Shown piece by piece: positions 33,394 to 43,082 of a stretch of DNA of 64,000 nucleotides; within the stretch, counting starts at the first letter, position 1; each line of letters opens with the position of its first letter. The notes under the pieces were generated by a model that was not told the DNA's origin, made no database searches, and saw only the letters and a list, made by a program, of their open reading frames with translations. The translations under genes were made by a program, and so were the position numbers. The stretch spans positions 21,799 through 85,798 of the forward strand of contig JAPLAU010000013.1 in NCBI GenBank assembly GCA_026393115.1, read 5' to 3'. Origin of the DNA: Actinomycetota bacterium. Its GTDB lineage: Bacteria; Actinomycetota; Actinomycetes; S36-B12; CAIYMF01.

Positions 33394-34311
33394 TCAGGGG
33401 AGCATGCCGCCATTGATGATCGACAGGGCGGCAGGCCCTATGACCACGGCGAAGAGCGCGGGCAGGATGCACAGGACGAGTGGGAAAACCAAGGCAACGG
33501 GTAGGCGCTGTGCCTTTTCCTCAACTCGTAACTCATGGTGACTGCGCTGAGTGTGTGCCTGACTTCGCAGGACATCGGCGATAGGTGTCCCGACGCGGTC
33601 GGCGTTGGCAATGGCGGCGGCGAAGGCGGCAACAGACGTGAGGCCGACTCGATCGCCGAGGTCTCGGAGTGCTCGATTGCGCTCGGTGCCGAGCGTGATC
33701 TCATGGCGCACGCGCCGCAATTCCTCGGCGAGTGGTCCGTGCAATCCCGCGCCGACGCGGGCAAGGGCTGCATCGAATCCGAGCCCGGCGCTCACGGTGA
33801 GCGCCAGCAGGTCAAGAGCATCGGGCAGTGCGCGTTCGATTGCGGCACGTCGGCGTACCCCGAGGTGATGGAGTCGAACGAGAGGAATACAGAAACCCAT
33901 CACGAATCCGACGAGTGCCGTTGTCTCTGGTCGTATCTGGGCGACCACTCCCAACCCTGCGCCGACGACAGTTGCGACCACGCTTGAGGTGAGGACAGCC
34001 GCAGTCAGGCGAGCGTGGTTCCACGCTGGAGGAGATCCGGCGTGCACGAGAAGGGGTCGGGTCAGTGACTCGGGGACGGCATGCGCGATCGAGGTTCTGA
34101 ACGAACGTGTGCGCCGCAGAGCGGGGTGAGTTGGGCGACTGGGTGGAGCTGCGGCCGCGGAAGGTTGGCCTCGACCTGCGGTGAGGCGTTGGTGCAGCGT
34201 GAGGGCATCGGGCTCAGTCGAATGACGCCAGGGTGGTCGCACGAGCCCGAAGACCAGCGTGAGTGTGGCGGCAATAACAAGAAAGACGAGTGCCGTTGCG
34301 GGAATCGTCAT
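33394..34311 (-). CDS. tadC: Tad pilus inner-membrane protein TadC
   Basis: GspF/T2SSF-type membrane protein of the Tad secretion platform, 305 aa. Transmembrane segments are near residues 3-22, 105-150 and 275-298; the cytosolic T2SSF domain lies between (RAAIERALPDALDLLALTVSAGLGFDAALARV). ATG at 34311 overlaps the tadB stop by 4 nt. Last gene of the cpaB-cpaE-tadA-tadB-tadC string. Confidence 0.9.
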   Translation of the reverse strand: MTIPATALVFLVIAATLTLVFGLVRPPWRHSTEPDALTLHQRLTAGRGQPSAAAAPPSRPTHPALRRTRSFRTSIAHAVPESLTRPLLVHAGSPPAWNHARLTAAVLTSSVVATVVGAGLGVVAQIRPETTALVGFVMGFCIPLVRLHHLGVRRRAAIERALPDALDLLALTVSAGLGFDAALARVGAGLHGPLAEELRRVRHEITLGTERNRALRDLGDRVGLTSVAAFAAAIANADRVGTPIADVLRSQAHTQRSHHELRVEEKAQRLPVALVFPLVLCILPALFAVVIGPAALSIINGGMLP

Positions 34312-35285
34312 CCTGACTCCTGATCTCGGACCAGCAGCCGCATCCAGACAATTCCAGCCATCAACAAGGTGACGGCCGTGATGGTCATGGCGTTACCAGC
34401 GGGTGTCGACACGAGGGGGCCCAGATAGTCAGGGCGCACTGCGGCGAGGTAGCCAGTGAAGACGAGGGGGAGCGCGCACAGAATGACCGCTGAGAGTCGA
34501 CCTTCGGCAGTCAGCGCTCGAATACGTCGTCGTTGGCGTTCGCGCGATCGAAGTGTGTCAATGATGGCGCGCAGCACCTCACTGAGGCTGCCGCCGATTT
34601 CACGGCTCGTGGTCATCACCACGACCGCCCACTCGAGCTCGACGCAGGACATGCGTGTTGCGGCACTCGCAAGTGACTCAAGAAGATCAGTGCCTAGCTG
34701 TGCCTCCGCAACGGCTCGGCTCCACTCGCGAGCGGTAGGACCGCGCGTCTCGCGGGCCACGATCTCGACTGCAGGCGTGAGTGCGTGCCCTGAAGAAAGC
34801 GCTCCGATAAGCAATTCCAAGGTGTCTGGAAGTGCTTCGCGAAAGGCACGCCTGTCTTGTGATCTCCTGCGCACAATGAATGCAGTGAACGAAGTCACAC
34901 AGATCACGGCTGCCAGGCTCGCAGCGACCAGCCCTGCGATGCAGGTGGTGATCGCAGTGACGACACCCACGATGCCGGCGGCGGCGCAGGTGGCCTGGCT
35001 CGGTGACAGCGACAACTGGGATTGCTCCAGAAGCGGGCCCAAGCGACTGACGAGTGGAAGAGTGTCGGCGAGCGCAGTTGCCCGGCTCACGCGTGGGTGA
35101 CTTCGCTCAGGGCTGGTACGCGGTCGAACGGTCGCGCCCGTAGCGGGTGCGCCTCCGCCTATTCGGGTGGTGAGGTCGTTAGATGTGCGGTGGTTGCCGC
35201 GGCGCAGTGAATCAACGCCGACATAGGCGAGACACGCAAGCGTTCCGACGAGTACGGCGACCTCGATGATCTGCACGAGAGTCAT
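34308..35285 (-). CDS. tadB: Tad pilus inner-membrane protein TadB
   Basis: GspF/T2SSF-type membrane protein, 325 aa. One N-terminal helix (5-22), a Ser/Thr/Arg-rich linker, two helices near 105-145, the cytosolic domain (FREALPDTLELLIGALSSGHALTPAVEIVARET ... REIGGSLSEVLRAI) and helices at the C-terminus. Works with TadC as the membrane platform moved by the TadA ATPase. Overlaps tadA and tadC by 4 nt each. Confidence 0.9.
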   Translation of the reverse strand: MTLVQIIEVAVLVGTLACLAYVGVDSLRRGNHRTSNDLTTRIGGGAPATGATVRPRTSPERSHPRVSRATALADTLPLVSRLGPLLEQSQLSLSPSQATCAAAGIVGVVTAITTCIAGLVAASLAAVICVTSFTAFIVRRRSQDRRAFREALPDTLELLIGALSSGHALTPAVEIVARETRGPTAREWSRAVAEAQLGTDLLESLASAATRMSCVELEWAVVVMTTSREIGGSLSEVLRAIIDTLRSRERQRRRIRALTAEGRLSAVILCALPLVFTGYLAAVRPDYLGPLVSTPAGNAMTITAVTLLMAGIVWMRLLVRDQESG

Positions 35286-36601
35286 GCCGCATCCCTCCGG
35301 CCAGCCTCAGCAGGGATGAGGTGAACGCGGCTGAGATCGTCTCCTCGCTCGAGGAAGGTGTCAAGGAAGCGAGGGCGCACGCCGGTGGGATGAAGTATTC
35401 CGTCGCTACCGATGACGAACACGTCTTGAAGTGTGATGACCTCACCTTCTCGGCCGGTGACTTCGGTGATCGCCGTGATGCGACGCCGGCCATCTGCGGC
35501 TCGGTGCTGGTGCACGATGAGGTCGATTGCGCTGACCACCATCTCGCGTACCGCTGTGAGAGGCAGGTCGGCGCCACCGGTGAGAATCATCGTTTCGATG
35601 CGACTGAGGGCCTCACGCGGTGAACTGGCGTGAACTGTGCAAATGCTCCCGTCGTGACCTGTCGCCATGGCCGCGAGCATGTCGAGCGCCGCCGAGTCGC
35701 GTACTTCGCCGACGATGATGCGGTCTGGGCGCATGCGCAAGGCATTGCGCACGAGATCTCGCACACTGACTTCACCCTTGCCTTCCAGGTTGGGTGGCCG
35801 ACTCTCCAATCGCACGACATGCTGTTGCTGAAGGCGCAGTTCGGCGGCATCCTCAATGGTGATGATGCGCTGAGTGCTGGGGATGAATGACGACAACACA
35901 TTCAGCGTGGTCGTCTTGCCTGTACCGGTCGCCCCTGACACCAACACATTGACTCGCCCGCGCACTGCGGCCGCAAGAAACTCGGCGGCGTCTGTGGTGA
36001 GTGTGCCGACACCGACTAGGTCGCTAATTCCGAGCACGTCCGAAGCAAACTTGCGAATCGTGAGAGTCGGCCCGTCAAGTGCGAGCGGAGGAAGAATCAC
36101 ATTGATTCGACTTCCATCGGGTAACCGTGCGTCAACCATGGGAGACGACTCGTCAACGCGGCGCCCCACGCGCGACACCATGCGTTCGATCAGCCGACGC
36201 AGGTGTGCCTCATCGGTGAATTGCACGTCGGTGGGATGTACGACACCATGTCGCTCGATAAAGACGTGGTGCGCGCCGTTGACCATGATTTCGCTCACGG
36301 TGGGATCGCGAAGGAGCGGTTCGAGTGGGCCGTGTCCCAAGAGATCATCAGCAATCCCTTGCGCAAGTCGGGCTCGTTCCGCGGCTGGTAGTGACGCGTC
36401 GTCGGTGGTGAGCGCGCCGCTGAGCGCACTGCGCACATCGCGTGCAAAGTCTTCAGGGTCAATGACATCGCGGCCGCGTAGCCCTTCGAGTAGGGCGTCG
36501 TGCACCGACTCTCGCATGCGTACGTGTGTTGGGGTGTCGAGTGAGTGGCGCTGGTCGGTTTGCTGAGCCTGAACAGCGGCGATGCGATCTGCCAGATTCA
36601 T
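35282..36601 (-). CDS. tadA: Tad pilus assembly ATPase TadA/CpaF
   Basis: Hexameric secretion ATPase that powers Flp pilus assembly, 439 aa. N-terminal domain with [23 protein letters not shown], then the RecA-like core: Walker [15 protein letters not shown] (near 245), ITIEDAAEL, the [19 protein letters not shown] block and the His box [15 protein letters not shown] at 36601 gives a 4-nt overlap with cpaE; an upstream in-frame ATG is inside cpaE and less likely. Confidence 0.95.
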   Translation of the reverse strand: MNLADRIAAVQAQQTDQRHSLDTPTHVRMRESVHDALLEGLRGRDVIDPEDFARDVRSALSGALTTDDASLPAAERARLAQGIADDLLGHGPLEPLLRDPTVSEIMVNGAHHVFIERHGVVHPTDVQFTDEAHLRRLIERMVSRVGRRVDESSPMVDARLPDGSRINVILPPLALDGPTLTIRKFASDVLGISDLVGVGTLTTDAAEFLAAAVRGRVNVLVSGATGTGKTTTLNVLSSFIPSTQRIITIEDAAELRLQQQHVVRLESRPPNLEGKGEVSVRDLVRNALRMRPDRIIVGEVRDSAALDMLAAMATGHDGSICTVHASSPREALSRIETMILTGGADLPLTAVREMVVSAIDLIVHQHRAADGRRRITAITEVTGREGEVITLQDVFVIGSDGILHPTGVRPRFLDTFLERGDDLSRVHLIPAEAGRRDAA

Positions 36602-37842
36602 GCCGCACCTGCCGTGCTCGTCGCTGCTGCGCGCCGCCACGGACCCACACGTAAGCGATCTCGCAGGAGGGCTCCTGCGACGGGGGGTGTCGAAATCGCG
36701 GGAAATTCGATGTCATCTGCCCGTGAGAGGTCGGTTGCGATTCGTGCGATCGCCACACTGAATGGGTGACGCGGATTGGCCGTGACGAGAACTTCGCCAC
36801 GGTTCACCGCACCCGGTACATCGCGTGAAGAAGGAAGAATGGCACTGACCGGCCGGCCGAGCGCTGCGGGTACGTCGGCGAGTGAGACGCCAACCTCAGC
36901 ATCAGCCCGGTTGAGCAGCACTCGCTGGCGCTCGGGCGAGACGCCGATGAGAGTGAGGGTGTCGAGGGCGGCACGTAGATTCTTCAACGCAGGAACATCG
37001 AGGGTGGCAACCAAGAGAGCCAGATCACTGGTATCTATCGCCGCAAGCACCCGCTCATCAAGCGCCGGAGGAGTGTCAACGAGTACATGGTCGTATGTGG
37101 CCGCGAGTAGTTCGATTACGCGCGTGACCGATTCGGGTGTGATCAGTTCAGAGCGACCTGGCTCGTGTGGCGCTGCGAGTACCTTGAGTCCACTGGCGTG
37201 CACTGTGAGCATCGACTCCAACGTCGTGAGATCGAGAGAGTCACCCACCATCGCGGCATCACTGATGTCGCGAGCAGGAAACAGATTGAGAGTCACGGCC
37301 ACATCGCCAAAGGCCACATCAAGATCGACAAGGGCTGTTTTCTCGCCACGAGCCGCGAGCGAGGATGCCAGAGATGTGGAAACCGTGGTCTTTCCGACAC
37401 CGCCTTTGGCGGCGAAGACCGTGGTGACCCGGGCGCGTCGCGGCACTGGGACGTCGTCGGCCCGCTTCACTCGAGAGCGCGTTGCATGGGCATGGGAAAT
37501 GGCGTGGGCCAAGTCCGCAAGTGCATGCTGCGAGAGGACTTCGTGCACGCCGGCCCGCAGTGCGGCGGCCAGGGTGGAGGTGTCGAGTCGCCGGCAAATC
37601 AGAATGACAGCCGTGCGCGGATCGTCGCGTCGAAGTCGTTCGGTGGCGGTCAAGGCTGCATCGAGATCAATGGAGGGGCCGATCACCAGTGCCAGCGTGA
37701 CATCGTCGCCGGACCCCGCTGGTTGGGCGAAGGCGGCGTCGACGCGCGCGACCACGGACGTGCCTTCGGGACAGGCCGTTGCGATGGCGGCCGCCATGGT
37801 GGTGTCAGTTTCGACGATCACAGTGCGGTGAGTGACGATCAT
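36598..37842 (-). CDS. cpaE: Tad pilus localisation ATPase CpaE/TadZ
   Basis: 414 aa. N-terminal receiver-like domain (1-120), followed by a MinD/ParA-type ATPase with deviant Walker A FAAKGGVGKTTVSTSLA (near 147) and DVAFGDVAVTLN, VDTPPALDE and LLNRADAEVG further on. These proteins position the Tad machine in the cell. Overlaps cpaB and tadA by 4 nt. Confidence 0.92.
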   Translation of the reverse strand: MIVTHRTVIVETDTTMAAAIATACPEGTSVVARVDAAFAQPAGSGDDVTLALVIGPSIDLDAALTATERLRRDDPRTAVILICRRLDTSTLAAALRAGVHEVLSQHALADLAHAISHAHATRSRVKRADDVPVPRRARVTTVFAAKGGVGKTTVSTSLASSLAARGEKTALVDLDVAFGDVAVTLNLFPARDISDAAMVGDSLDLTTLESMLTVHASGLKVLAAPHEPGRSELITPESVTRVIELLAATYDHVLVDTPPALDERVLAAIDTSDLALLVATLDVPALKNLRAALDTLTLIGVSPERQRVLLNRADAEVGVSLADVPAALGRPVSAILPSSRDVPGAVNRGEVLVTANPRHPFSVAIARIATDLSRADDIEFPAISTPPVAGALLRDRLRVGPWRRAAATSTAGAA

Positions 37843-38567
37843 GACGCGCCACCGAAGACAGTGGCGGCCGAGACGCCACCGGATGTGGGAACGGCTACTT
37901 TCTCGCCGAGCAGCCCCAAATAGATCTGCCCCTGCGTGACCGCGAAAACCACCTGTTCAGCCTGGCGGGCGTTGAGTGCCAGAGTGAGCACCGCTGCCGG
38001 AGCCTGTTCGGTACTCGTCTGCCCGTCGGTTTCCGTGGTGTGTGTGGTGACCGTTGAGCCGCCGACTCCAAGAACGGTGACGGGCGATAGCAGCAGGCGC
38101 GTGCGCGGGCCTGTTTCGCCCGGCGCTGTGATGGTGGCAAAGAGGGCGACCTTGGATCCGGGAGTGACGAACCCAGCGACACGTTGAGGGTCACCGAGTT
38201 GCACGGCGATGCCAAGCATTCCCGGCGGAGGTCGTAGTGGGCTGAGCACTGTCGGTGCCCACATTTCCGGCACGATCTGTTGGCCCGGCAGGATCAGCAT
38301 CGATGTGCGCAGTGACGCGACCGAGTCAAGGTCGGTGAGCGCACCGGGCGCTAGTGCCGATTGCGGTATTTCTTTTCGCTCGACCGATGTGCGCGCGACA
38401 TCGGGTGTGGTACCCGACTCGATGCGTTCACTGGCGACGAGCACGCTGACTGCGTGAACTGAAGCGAGCGCATTGTCGCGTTCTGCGCCCACACTGCGCA
38501 TGAGCAGGGTGGTGCTGAGCGCAGCACAAGCACAGGCGATAAGCACGATGAACAAACGTCGACGCAT
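37839..38567 (-). CDS. cpaB: Flp pilus assembly protein CpaB/RcpC
   Basis: 242 aa. N-terminal membrane anchor (about 4-24), then the SAF domain (VSVLVASERIESGTTPDVARTSVERKEIP) and the RcpC region (PPPGMLGIAVQLGDPQRVAGFVTPGSKVALFAT). Cell-envelope component that couples to pilus assembly. First gene of the tad string; its promoter must lie in the 158-nt spacer before the acyl-CoA ligase gene or be shared with it. Confidence 0.9.
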   Translation of the reverse strand: MRRRLFIVLIACACAALSTTLLMRSVGAERDNALASVHAVSVLVASERIESGTTPDVARTSVERKEIPQSALAPGALTDLDSVASLRTSMLILPGQQIVPEMWAPTVLSPLRPPPGMLGIAVQLGDPQRVAGFVTPGSKVALFATITAPGETGPRTRLLLSPVTVLGVGGSTVTTHTTETDGQTSTEQAPAAVLTLALNARQAEQVVFAVTQGQIYLGLLGEKVAVPTSGGVSAATVFGGAS

Positions 38568-38725
38568 GATTCCCCCGTTGGTCCCGTCGCAACTGGATTG
38601 GATGCGACGGGGGCCAACGTTAGGACGAATTGGCGGGCGCCCGCTGACGCCCTGTGGATAGTGCGCGCGGTACGGCGCCCTGTCAGTCGGGTGTCAGTCT
38701 CGTCTGGGTCTCGCGCAAGGCACTT

Positions 38726-40519
38726 TCAGCTGTACAGGGCCTCCACTGCATCCCCGAATCGGCCCATCACTTCGTTGCGCTTGAGCTTGAGTGAGGGTGT
38801 GAGAATGCCGTTGTCCTCGGTCCAGTCGTCAGTCATGATCGTGAACTTGCGAATTGCTTCGGCGTGAGAAACCGCCTTGTTCGCCTCGTCGACCGCTGAC
38901 TGAATCTCCGCAATTATCTCGGGGTCCTTGGTCAGATCAACTATCGGCGTGTTCTCGGGGCGCCCCTTGAGTTTGAGCCACCCTGGCACCGACTCGGGGT
39001 CCAGCGTGACGAGGCAGGCGATGAATGGCTTGTTATCTCCCACCACCATGCATTGGCTCACCAGCCAGTTTGCGCGCAATCGGTCCTCAAGCACGGCGGG
39101 TGCGACATTCTTGCCTCCCGCGGTGATGATGAGTTCCTTCTTACGCCCGGTGATGCGCAGGAATCCCTCGGAGTCGATTTCGCCAATGTCGCCACTGTGG
39201 AACCAGCCCTCGGCGTCGATTGCCTCGTTGGTCGCTGCCTCGTTCTTCCAATAGCCGGAGAAGACGAAGCCGCCCTTGATGAGTACCTCGCCATCGTCGC
39301 CGATGCGAATCGCGCAGCCTGGAATGGGTTGGCCGACCGTTCCGATCTTCAGCGCGCTCGGGCGGTTGAGGTTGGATGCGGCCGAGGTTTCGGTGAGTCC
39401 GTAACCCTCCAGAATGGTGATGCCGATTCCACGGAAGAAGTGCCCGAGTCGCTCACCCAGCGGCGCTCCACCGCTGACGGCCCAACTGACGTTGCCGCCC
39501 ATCGCGGCGCGCAACTTGCTGTAGACAAGTCGATCAAACACGGTGTGCTTGATCTTGAGAACGATGCCTGCGCCGCCGGTATCGAGAGCGCGACTGTAGT
39601 CGATGGCGGTACGTGCGGCAGTATCGAAGATGTTGCCCTTACCGTCGGCCGTGGCCTTTTGTTGAGCACTGTTGAAGACCTTTTCAAAGACACGCGGAAC
39701 GGAGAGAAGAAACGACGGCTTGAACTCGCCGAGATCGGCGAGGAGATTCTTTACGTCGGGAGCAAAGCCCAGTTTGGTGCGTGAGCGGATGCATCCGAGT
39801 GAAATCGCTCGACCAAAGACGTGAGCGAGGGGGAGGAAGAGCAACGTCGACGCGTCGTCGCGATCGAACAGATCGGGAAGTCCGGCCACGATGTTGTCGC
39901 ATTCGAAGGTGAAGTTCGCGTGTGTGAGCACACAGCCCTTGGGTCGACCAGTGGTGCCGGAGGTGTAGATGATCGTGCAGATGCTGTCGGGTCCAACGCT
40001 CGCGCGACGAGCTTCAAGATCGTCATCGCTGACGCCAACGCCTGCTTCCTTGAGGGCGTTAATTGCTCCATCGTCGAATTCCCACACGCGGGTGACATCG
40101 GGGATTTCAGCGGCCACGTCATCGAACACCGCGCGGTGTCCGGAACTTTCAAGGAAGACGCCCACAGCGTCCGAGTCGGACAGTATCCATTGCACCTGTT
40201 CGGCCGACGAGGTCTCATAGATCGGCACGGTCACGGCACCGGCGTACCAGATGGAGTAGTCGGCGAGCGTCCACTCGTAGCGCGTGCGCGACATGATGCC
40301 GATTCGCTGGCCAGGCTCCACCCCTGACGCGATCAGTCCACGGGCGACGGCCTGCACCTCGGCAAGGAACTGCGTCGTGGTGACATCGACCCAGGTGGCT
40401 CCCTGTCGCTTGACGAGCACGACCCGATTGGGATGGGTCGAGGCGTTTTCGACGATCGGATCGGTGAGTCCACCGCTCGTGATGGCCGGGGCAATCTCCG
40501 GTGTTGCGTACTCGCGCAT
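38726..40519 (-). CDS. Long-chain fatty-acid--CoA ligase (FadD15-like)
   Basis: AMP-forming acyl-CoA synthetase, 597 aa. Motifs: YTSGTTGRPKGC (AMP/ATP loop, near 180), ILEGYGLTETSA (near 375), GWFHSGDIGEID and GRKKELIITAGGKN (hinge), ending with LKLKRNEVM. Long-chain subgroup by the large insert between the first two motifs. ATG at 40519 has a perfect AAGGAGG upstream. Supplies acyl-CoA for beta-oxidation or lipid assembly. Similar to mycobacterial FadD15 in sequence type and neighbourhood. Confidence 0.95.
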   Translation of the reverse strand: MREYATPEIAPAITSGGLTDPIVENASTHPNRVVLVKRQGATWVDVTTTQFLAEVQAVARGLIASGVEPGQRIGIMSRTRYEWTLADYSIWYAGAVTVPIYETSSAEQVQWILSDSDAVGVFLESSGHRAVFDDVAAEIPDVTRVWEFDDGAINALKEAGVGVSDDDLEARRASVGPDSICTIIYTSGTTGRPKGCVLTHANFTFECDNIVAGLPDLFDRDDASTLLFLPLAHVFGRAISLGCIRSRTKLGFAPDVKNLLADLGEFKPSFLLSVPRVFEKVFNSAQQKATADGKGNIFDTAARTAIDYSRALDTGGAGIVLKIKHTVFDRLVYSKLRAAMGGNVSWAVSGGAPLGERLGHFFRGIGITILEGYGLTETSAASNLNRPSALKIGTVGQPIPGCAIRIGDDGEVLIKGGFVFSGYWKNEAATNEAIDAEGWFHSGDIGEIDSEGFLRITGRKKELIITAGGKNVAPAVLEDRLRANWLVSQCMVVGDNKPFIACLVTLDPESVPGWLKLKGRPENTPIVDLTKDPEIIAEIQSAVDEANKAVSHAEAIRKFTIMTDDWTEDNGILTPSLKLKRNEVMGRFGDAVEALYS

Positions 40520-40599
40520 TGATCCTCCTTGGAAGGGCCTCTGTGGCATGAGGGTAGGGGTTGGCGTCCATTCTTGTCTGTAGATGACAGGATCGCCTT

Positions 40600-40986
40600 G
40601 TGGCGCTGGTGGACCTAATCGATGAGACGTTCATCGTGTGTACTCCAGAACAGATTGCTGGGGTGGTGCACGAGCCGCAGCGCTGGGCAGGGTGGTGGCC
40701 GGATTTGACCCTGTCGGTCTTCATGGACCGCGGGCTGTCCGGAATCCGCTGGTCGGCGACGGGTGACCCGGCGGGATCGGTTGAAATCTGGTTGGAACCC
40801 ATAGGAGATGGTGTTCTCGTGCATCACTATCTACGCCTGGATCCAGTGGGAGTCGACCCGTCTGAGCGCCGAGCCCAGCGTCGGGGCGTGCGCGAGCGCG
40901 CCGAGCGGGCCTGCCGCTGGAAAAAACAGGTGTGGGCGCTGAAAGACGAACTCGAAGGTGATCGCGCGCCGGGATGTGCACGATGA
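40600..40986 (+). CDS. SRPBCC/polyketide-cyclase-like protein
   Basis: 128 aa. The pattern DETFIVCTPEQIAGVVHEPQRWAGWWPDL ... GSVEIWLEPIGDGVLVHHYLRLD fits the START/SRPBCC helix-grip fold, which binds hydrophobic ligands. The short C-terminal helix is strongly basic. GTG at 40600. It overlaps the next gene by 4 nt. Divergent from the acyl-CoA ligase, whose lipid substrate fits a lipid-binding neighbour (inference). Confidence 0.75.
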   Translation: MALVDLIDETFIVCTPEQIAGVVHEPQRWAGWWPDLTLSVFMDRGLSGIRWSATGDPAGSVEIWLEPIGDGVLVHHYLRLDPVGVDPSERRAQRRGVRERAERACRWKKQVWALKDELEGDRAPGCAR

Positions 40987-41420
40987 CGGCCGACGAGGGC
41001 GCAGTGAGTCAGCCGTTCGACCCGAGGGCATTTCCGGTGCCGTCGGGGCCTCCGAGGTGCCCGGTGTGTGGTGCCTTGACCCCCACAGGTGAGTCCGGGC
41101 GACCGGCCCAGTGGTGTTCGCAGTGTCATACGCCCCTGCACGTCACACCGGCCGATGAGGTGCGGCCCGTCGCTGCGGTGCAACCCAGCGCCGAGACTCC
41201 CACGCCGATTCCCACACCGGAAACGGCCGGTCAACTCGATGAGGGCTGGGTTGATCAGATGCTCATTGAACTCAAGGCGACAGATGACGATCCGTGGGTT
41301 GGCCGATCGAGTCGGTTCTCCGGTCGCACTCAGAAGGTGCTGCTCGGCGTCGCTGTTGGAGCCGGAATCATCCTCGTACTGCTGATCGGTGCCGCGATCG
41401 TGGGACGACTTGTGGGCTGA
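40983..41420 (+). CDS. Zinc-ribbon protein with C-terminal membrane anchor
   Basis: 145 aa. N-terminal zinc ribbon CPVCGALTP...WCSQCHTPLH (C-x2-C ... C-x2-C, about residues 25-50), a Pro/Thr-rich linker, then one helix at the C-terminus (GVAVGAGIILVLLIGAAIVG). The tail is therefore anchored with the ribbon in the cytosol. Function unknown. ATG at 40983 gives the ATGA overlap with the preceding gene. Confidence 0.75.
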   Translation: MTADEGAVSQPFDPRAFPVPSGPPRCPVCGALTPTGESGRPAQWCSQCHTPLHVTPADEVRPVAAVQPSAETPTPIPTPETAGQLDEGWVDQMLIELKATDDDPWVGRSSRFSGRTQKVLLGVAVGAGIILVLLIGAAIVGRLVG

Positions 41421-41460
41421 CCGGTCGCGCTCCTGACCAACGGCCCTTACGCTGCTTGAC

Positions 41461-42228
41461 ATGCGAGTTCATGTGGTCAGCGACGTTCACGACGCGTCCG
41501 ATGACCTCGCTCGTGCGGGTGAGGGCGCTGATCTGCTGATCTGTTTGGGCGATCTCATCTTGTTTCTTGACTATGCCGATTCCAGCCAAGGAATGTACGC
41601 GGAACTCTTCGGTGCCGCCGCCACCGAGCAGTACATCCGACTTCGTACCGAAGGTCAATTTGATGAAGCGCGGGCACATTCCGCGACGCTGTGGGAGCAG
41701 TTGGGCGAGGATCGCGGAAGTGTGATGCATCGCAAGATTCGCGAGCAGTATGAGCGGCTCTTCGCGGTAATGCCCACTCCCGCCGTACTGACGTACGGCA
41801 ATGTGGATGTTCCAGCGCTCTGGTCTGAGTTTCTCCGTGAAGGACAGACCGTGCTCGATGGTCAGACCATGGAGATTGACGGGCTGCGATTTGGATTTGT
41901 CGGAGGTGGCTTGGTGAGCCCCTATCGCACTCCCTACGAACTCAGCGACGACGAGTATGCAGCCAAAGTCTCGGCGCTCGGTGTTGTCGACGTACTGTGC
42001 ACTCACATTCCGCCAGCCATCCCAGAGATCACCTACGACGTGGTGGCACGCCGCTTTGAGCGGGGGAGTAGCGCGCTGCTTGAGTACGTCGCCGATGTGC
42101 AGCCGCGACTGCATCTTCATGGCCACGTGCATCAGCCACTGGCAGCACGCACTCGAGTGGGGCGCACTGAGGTGGTCAACGTGGGTCATTTCCGCGGACG
42201 ACGCACCCCATTCGCTCTGACGTGGTGA
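41461..42228 (+). CDS. Calcineurin-like metallophosphoesterase
   Basis: 255 aa. Metal-binding motifs in order: VVSDVHDASDDL (DxH), LICLGDLI (GD), LTYGNVDVPAL (GNxD), LCTHIPP (H) and LHLHGHVHQPL (GHxH). Substrate unknown; size and lack of inserts fit a cyclic-nucleotide or small-molecule phosphoesterase. ATG at 41461. 40 nt after the zinc-ribbon gene, possibly in the same transcript. Confidence 0.9.
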   Translation: MRVHVVSDVHDASDDLARAGEGADLLICLGDLILFLDYADSSQGMYAELFGAAATEQYIRLRTEGQFDEARAHSATLWEQLGEDRGSVMHRKIREQYERLFAVMPTPAVLTYGNVDVPALWSEFLREGQTVLDGQTMEIDGLRFGFVGGGLVSPYRTPYELSDDEYAAKVSALGVVDVLCTHIPPAIPEITYDVVARRFERGSSALLEYVADVQPRLHLHGHVHQPLAARTRVGRTEVVNVGHFRGRRTPFALTW

Positions 42229-42252
42229 CCGCTCGTGGCATAAGGTCGGGCC

Positions 42253-42687
42253 ATGGCAGATGAGACAAGCGGCAGCATCGATATCGACGCTGACTCCGAG
42301 ACCATCATGAACGTGATTGCCGATCTCACCGTGTACCCCGAATGGAGCGACGGGGTGAAAAGTGTTGAGGTGCTGACCGAGTACGAAGACGGTCGCCCTG
42401 GCGACGCACGGTTCACGGTTGAATCCGGACCGATCAAGGACAGTTATGTGCTCGCCTATGAGTGGAACGGCAACGAAAGCGTGTCGTGGCAGCTCACCGA
42501 AGGTGGCGTACTCACCGCGATGGATGGCACCTACGCGTTGACCGATAATGGCGATGGCCGCACGCATGTCGACTACCGACTGATGGTGGGCCTGTCGATT
42601 CCGATGATCGGGATGATTCGTCGCAAGGCCGAGAAGGTCATCGTCGATACCGCGCTCAAGGGACTCAAGGCGCGGGTCGAGGGTTAG
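42253..42687 (+). CDS. SRPBCC-family protein (Rv2185c-like)
   Basis: 144 aa polyketide-cyclase/dehydrase fold: SIDIDADSETIMNVIADLTVYPEWSDGVKSVEVL, then the antiparallel sheet (YVLAYEWNGNESVSWQL) and a C-terminal helix MIRRKAEKVIVDTALKGLKARVEG. Resembles mycobacterial Rv2185c, which lies in the equivalent region. Ligand unknown. ATG at 42253. Confidence 0.85.
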   Translation: MADETSGSIDIDADSETIMNVIADLTVYPEWSDGVKSVEVLTEYEDGRPGDARFTVESGPIKDSYVLAYEWNGNESVSWQLTEGGVLTAMDGTYALTDNGDGRTHVDYRLMVGLSIPMIGMIRRKAEKVIVDTALKGLKARVEG

Positions 42688-42707
42688 TCGATTACAGGGC
42701 GACCACG

Positions 42708-43082
42708 ATGACTTCAGTAGGCGGCGAAACTCCGGAGTGGTCCGATGATGCTGAGCGCGATGGCCGTACGGCCGCGCTCGGTGAAACTGTTGCTGGCGGG
42801 CTCGGATTGCTCGCGACCTTCCTGTCTACCGTGGCCAACCAGCGAGATGATGCCGCCGACCATGCGGCGGCGGCGCGACGTGCGCTTGCCCCTGTCGTGC
42901 CGCTGATCGTCTCCGACCACGATGCCTCGGCAGAGTGCCGATCGTGCCCGGTCTGTCGGCTGTTGTCGATGGCTCGACTTGTGGCCCCGGAAATGGTCGA
43001 TGGCATTGGTGATGCACTTGATGCGGTGATGTTGGCATTGCGTGAGGAGCTCTCGCGAACCCATGATGAGGAATCGCAATGA
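42708..43082 (+). CDS. Small conserved protein with CxxCPxC motif
   Basis: 124 aa. Helical, with the cysteine motif AECRSCPVCRLLSMARLVAPE in the middle. I recognise an ECxxCPxC block of this type in small actinobacterial proteins next to ROK glucokinase genes. Could bind zinc. Function unknown. Starts at ATG 42708 and overlaps the ROK gene by 4 nt, so the two are co-translated. Confidence 0.7.
   Translation: MTSVGGETPEWSDDAERDGRTAALGETVAGGLGLLATFLSTVANQRDDAADHAAAARRALAPVVPLIVSDHDASAECRSCPVCRLLSMARLVAPEMVDGIGDALDAVMLALREELSRTHDEESQ

Noticed and set aside
36776..37831. 351-aa plus-strand open frame
   Set aside because: Antisense to cpaE, with Arg/Ser/Thr-rich shadow composition; cpaE has a clear deviant Walker A motif.
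41368..42567. 399-aa open frame on the minus strand
   Set aside because: It lies opposite the phosphoesterase and SRPBCC genes, whose plus-strand products show full family motifs; the minus reading has no recognisable motif.
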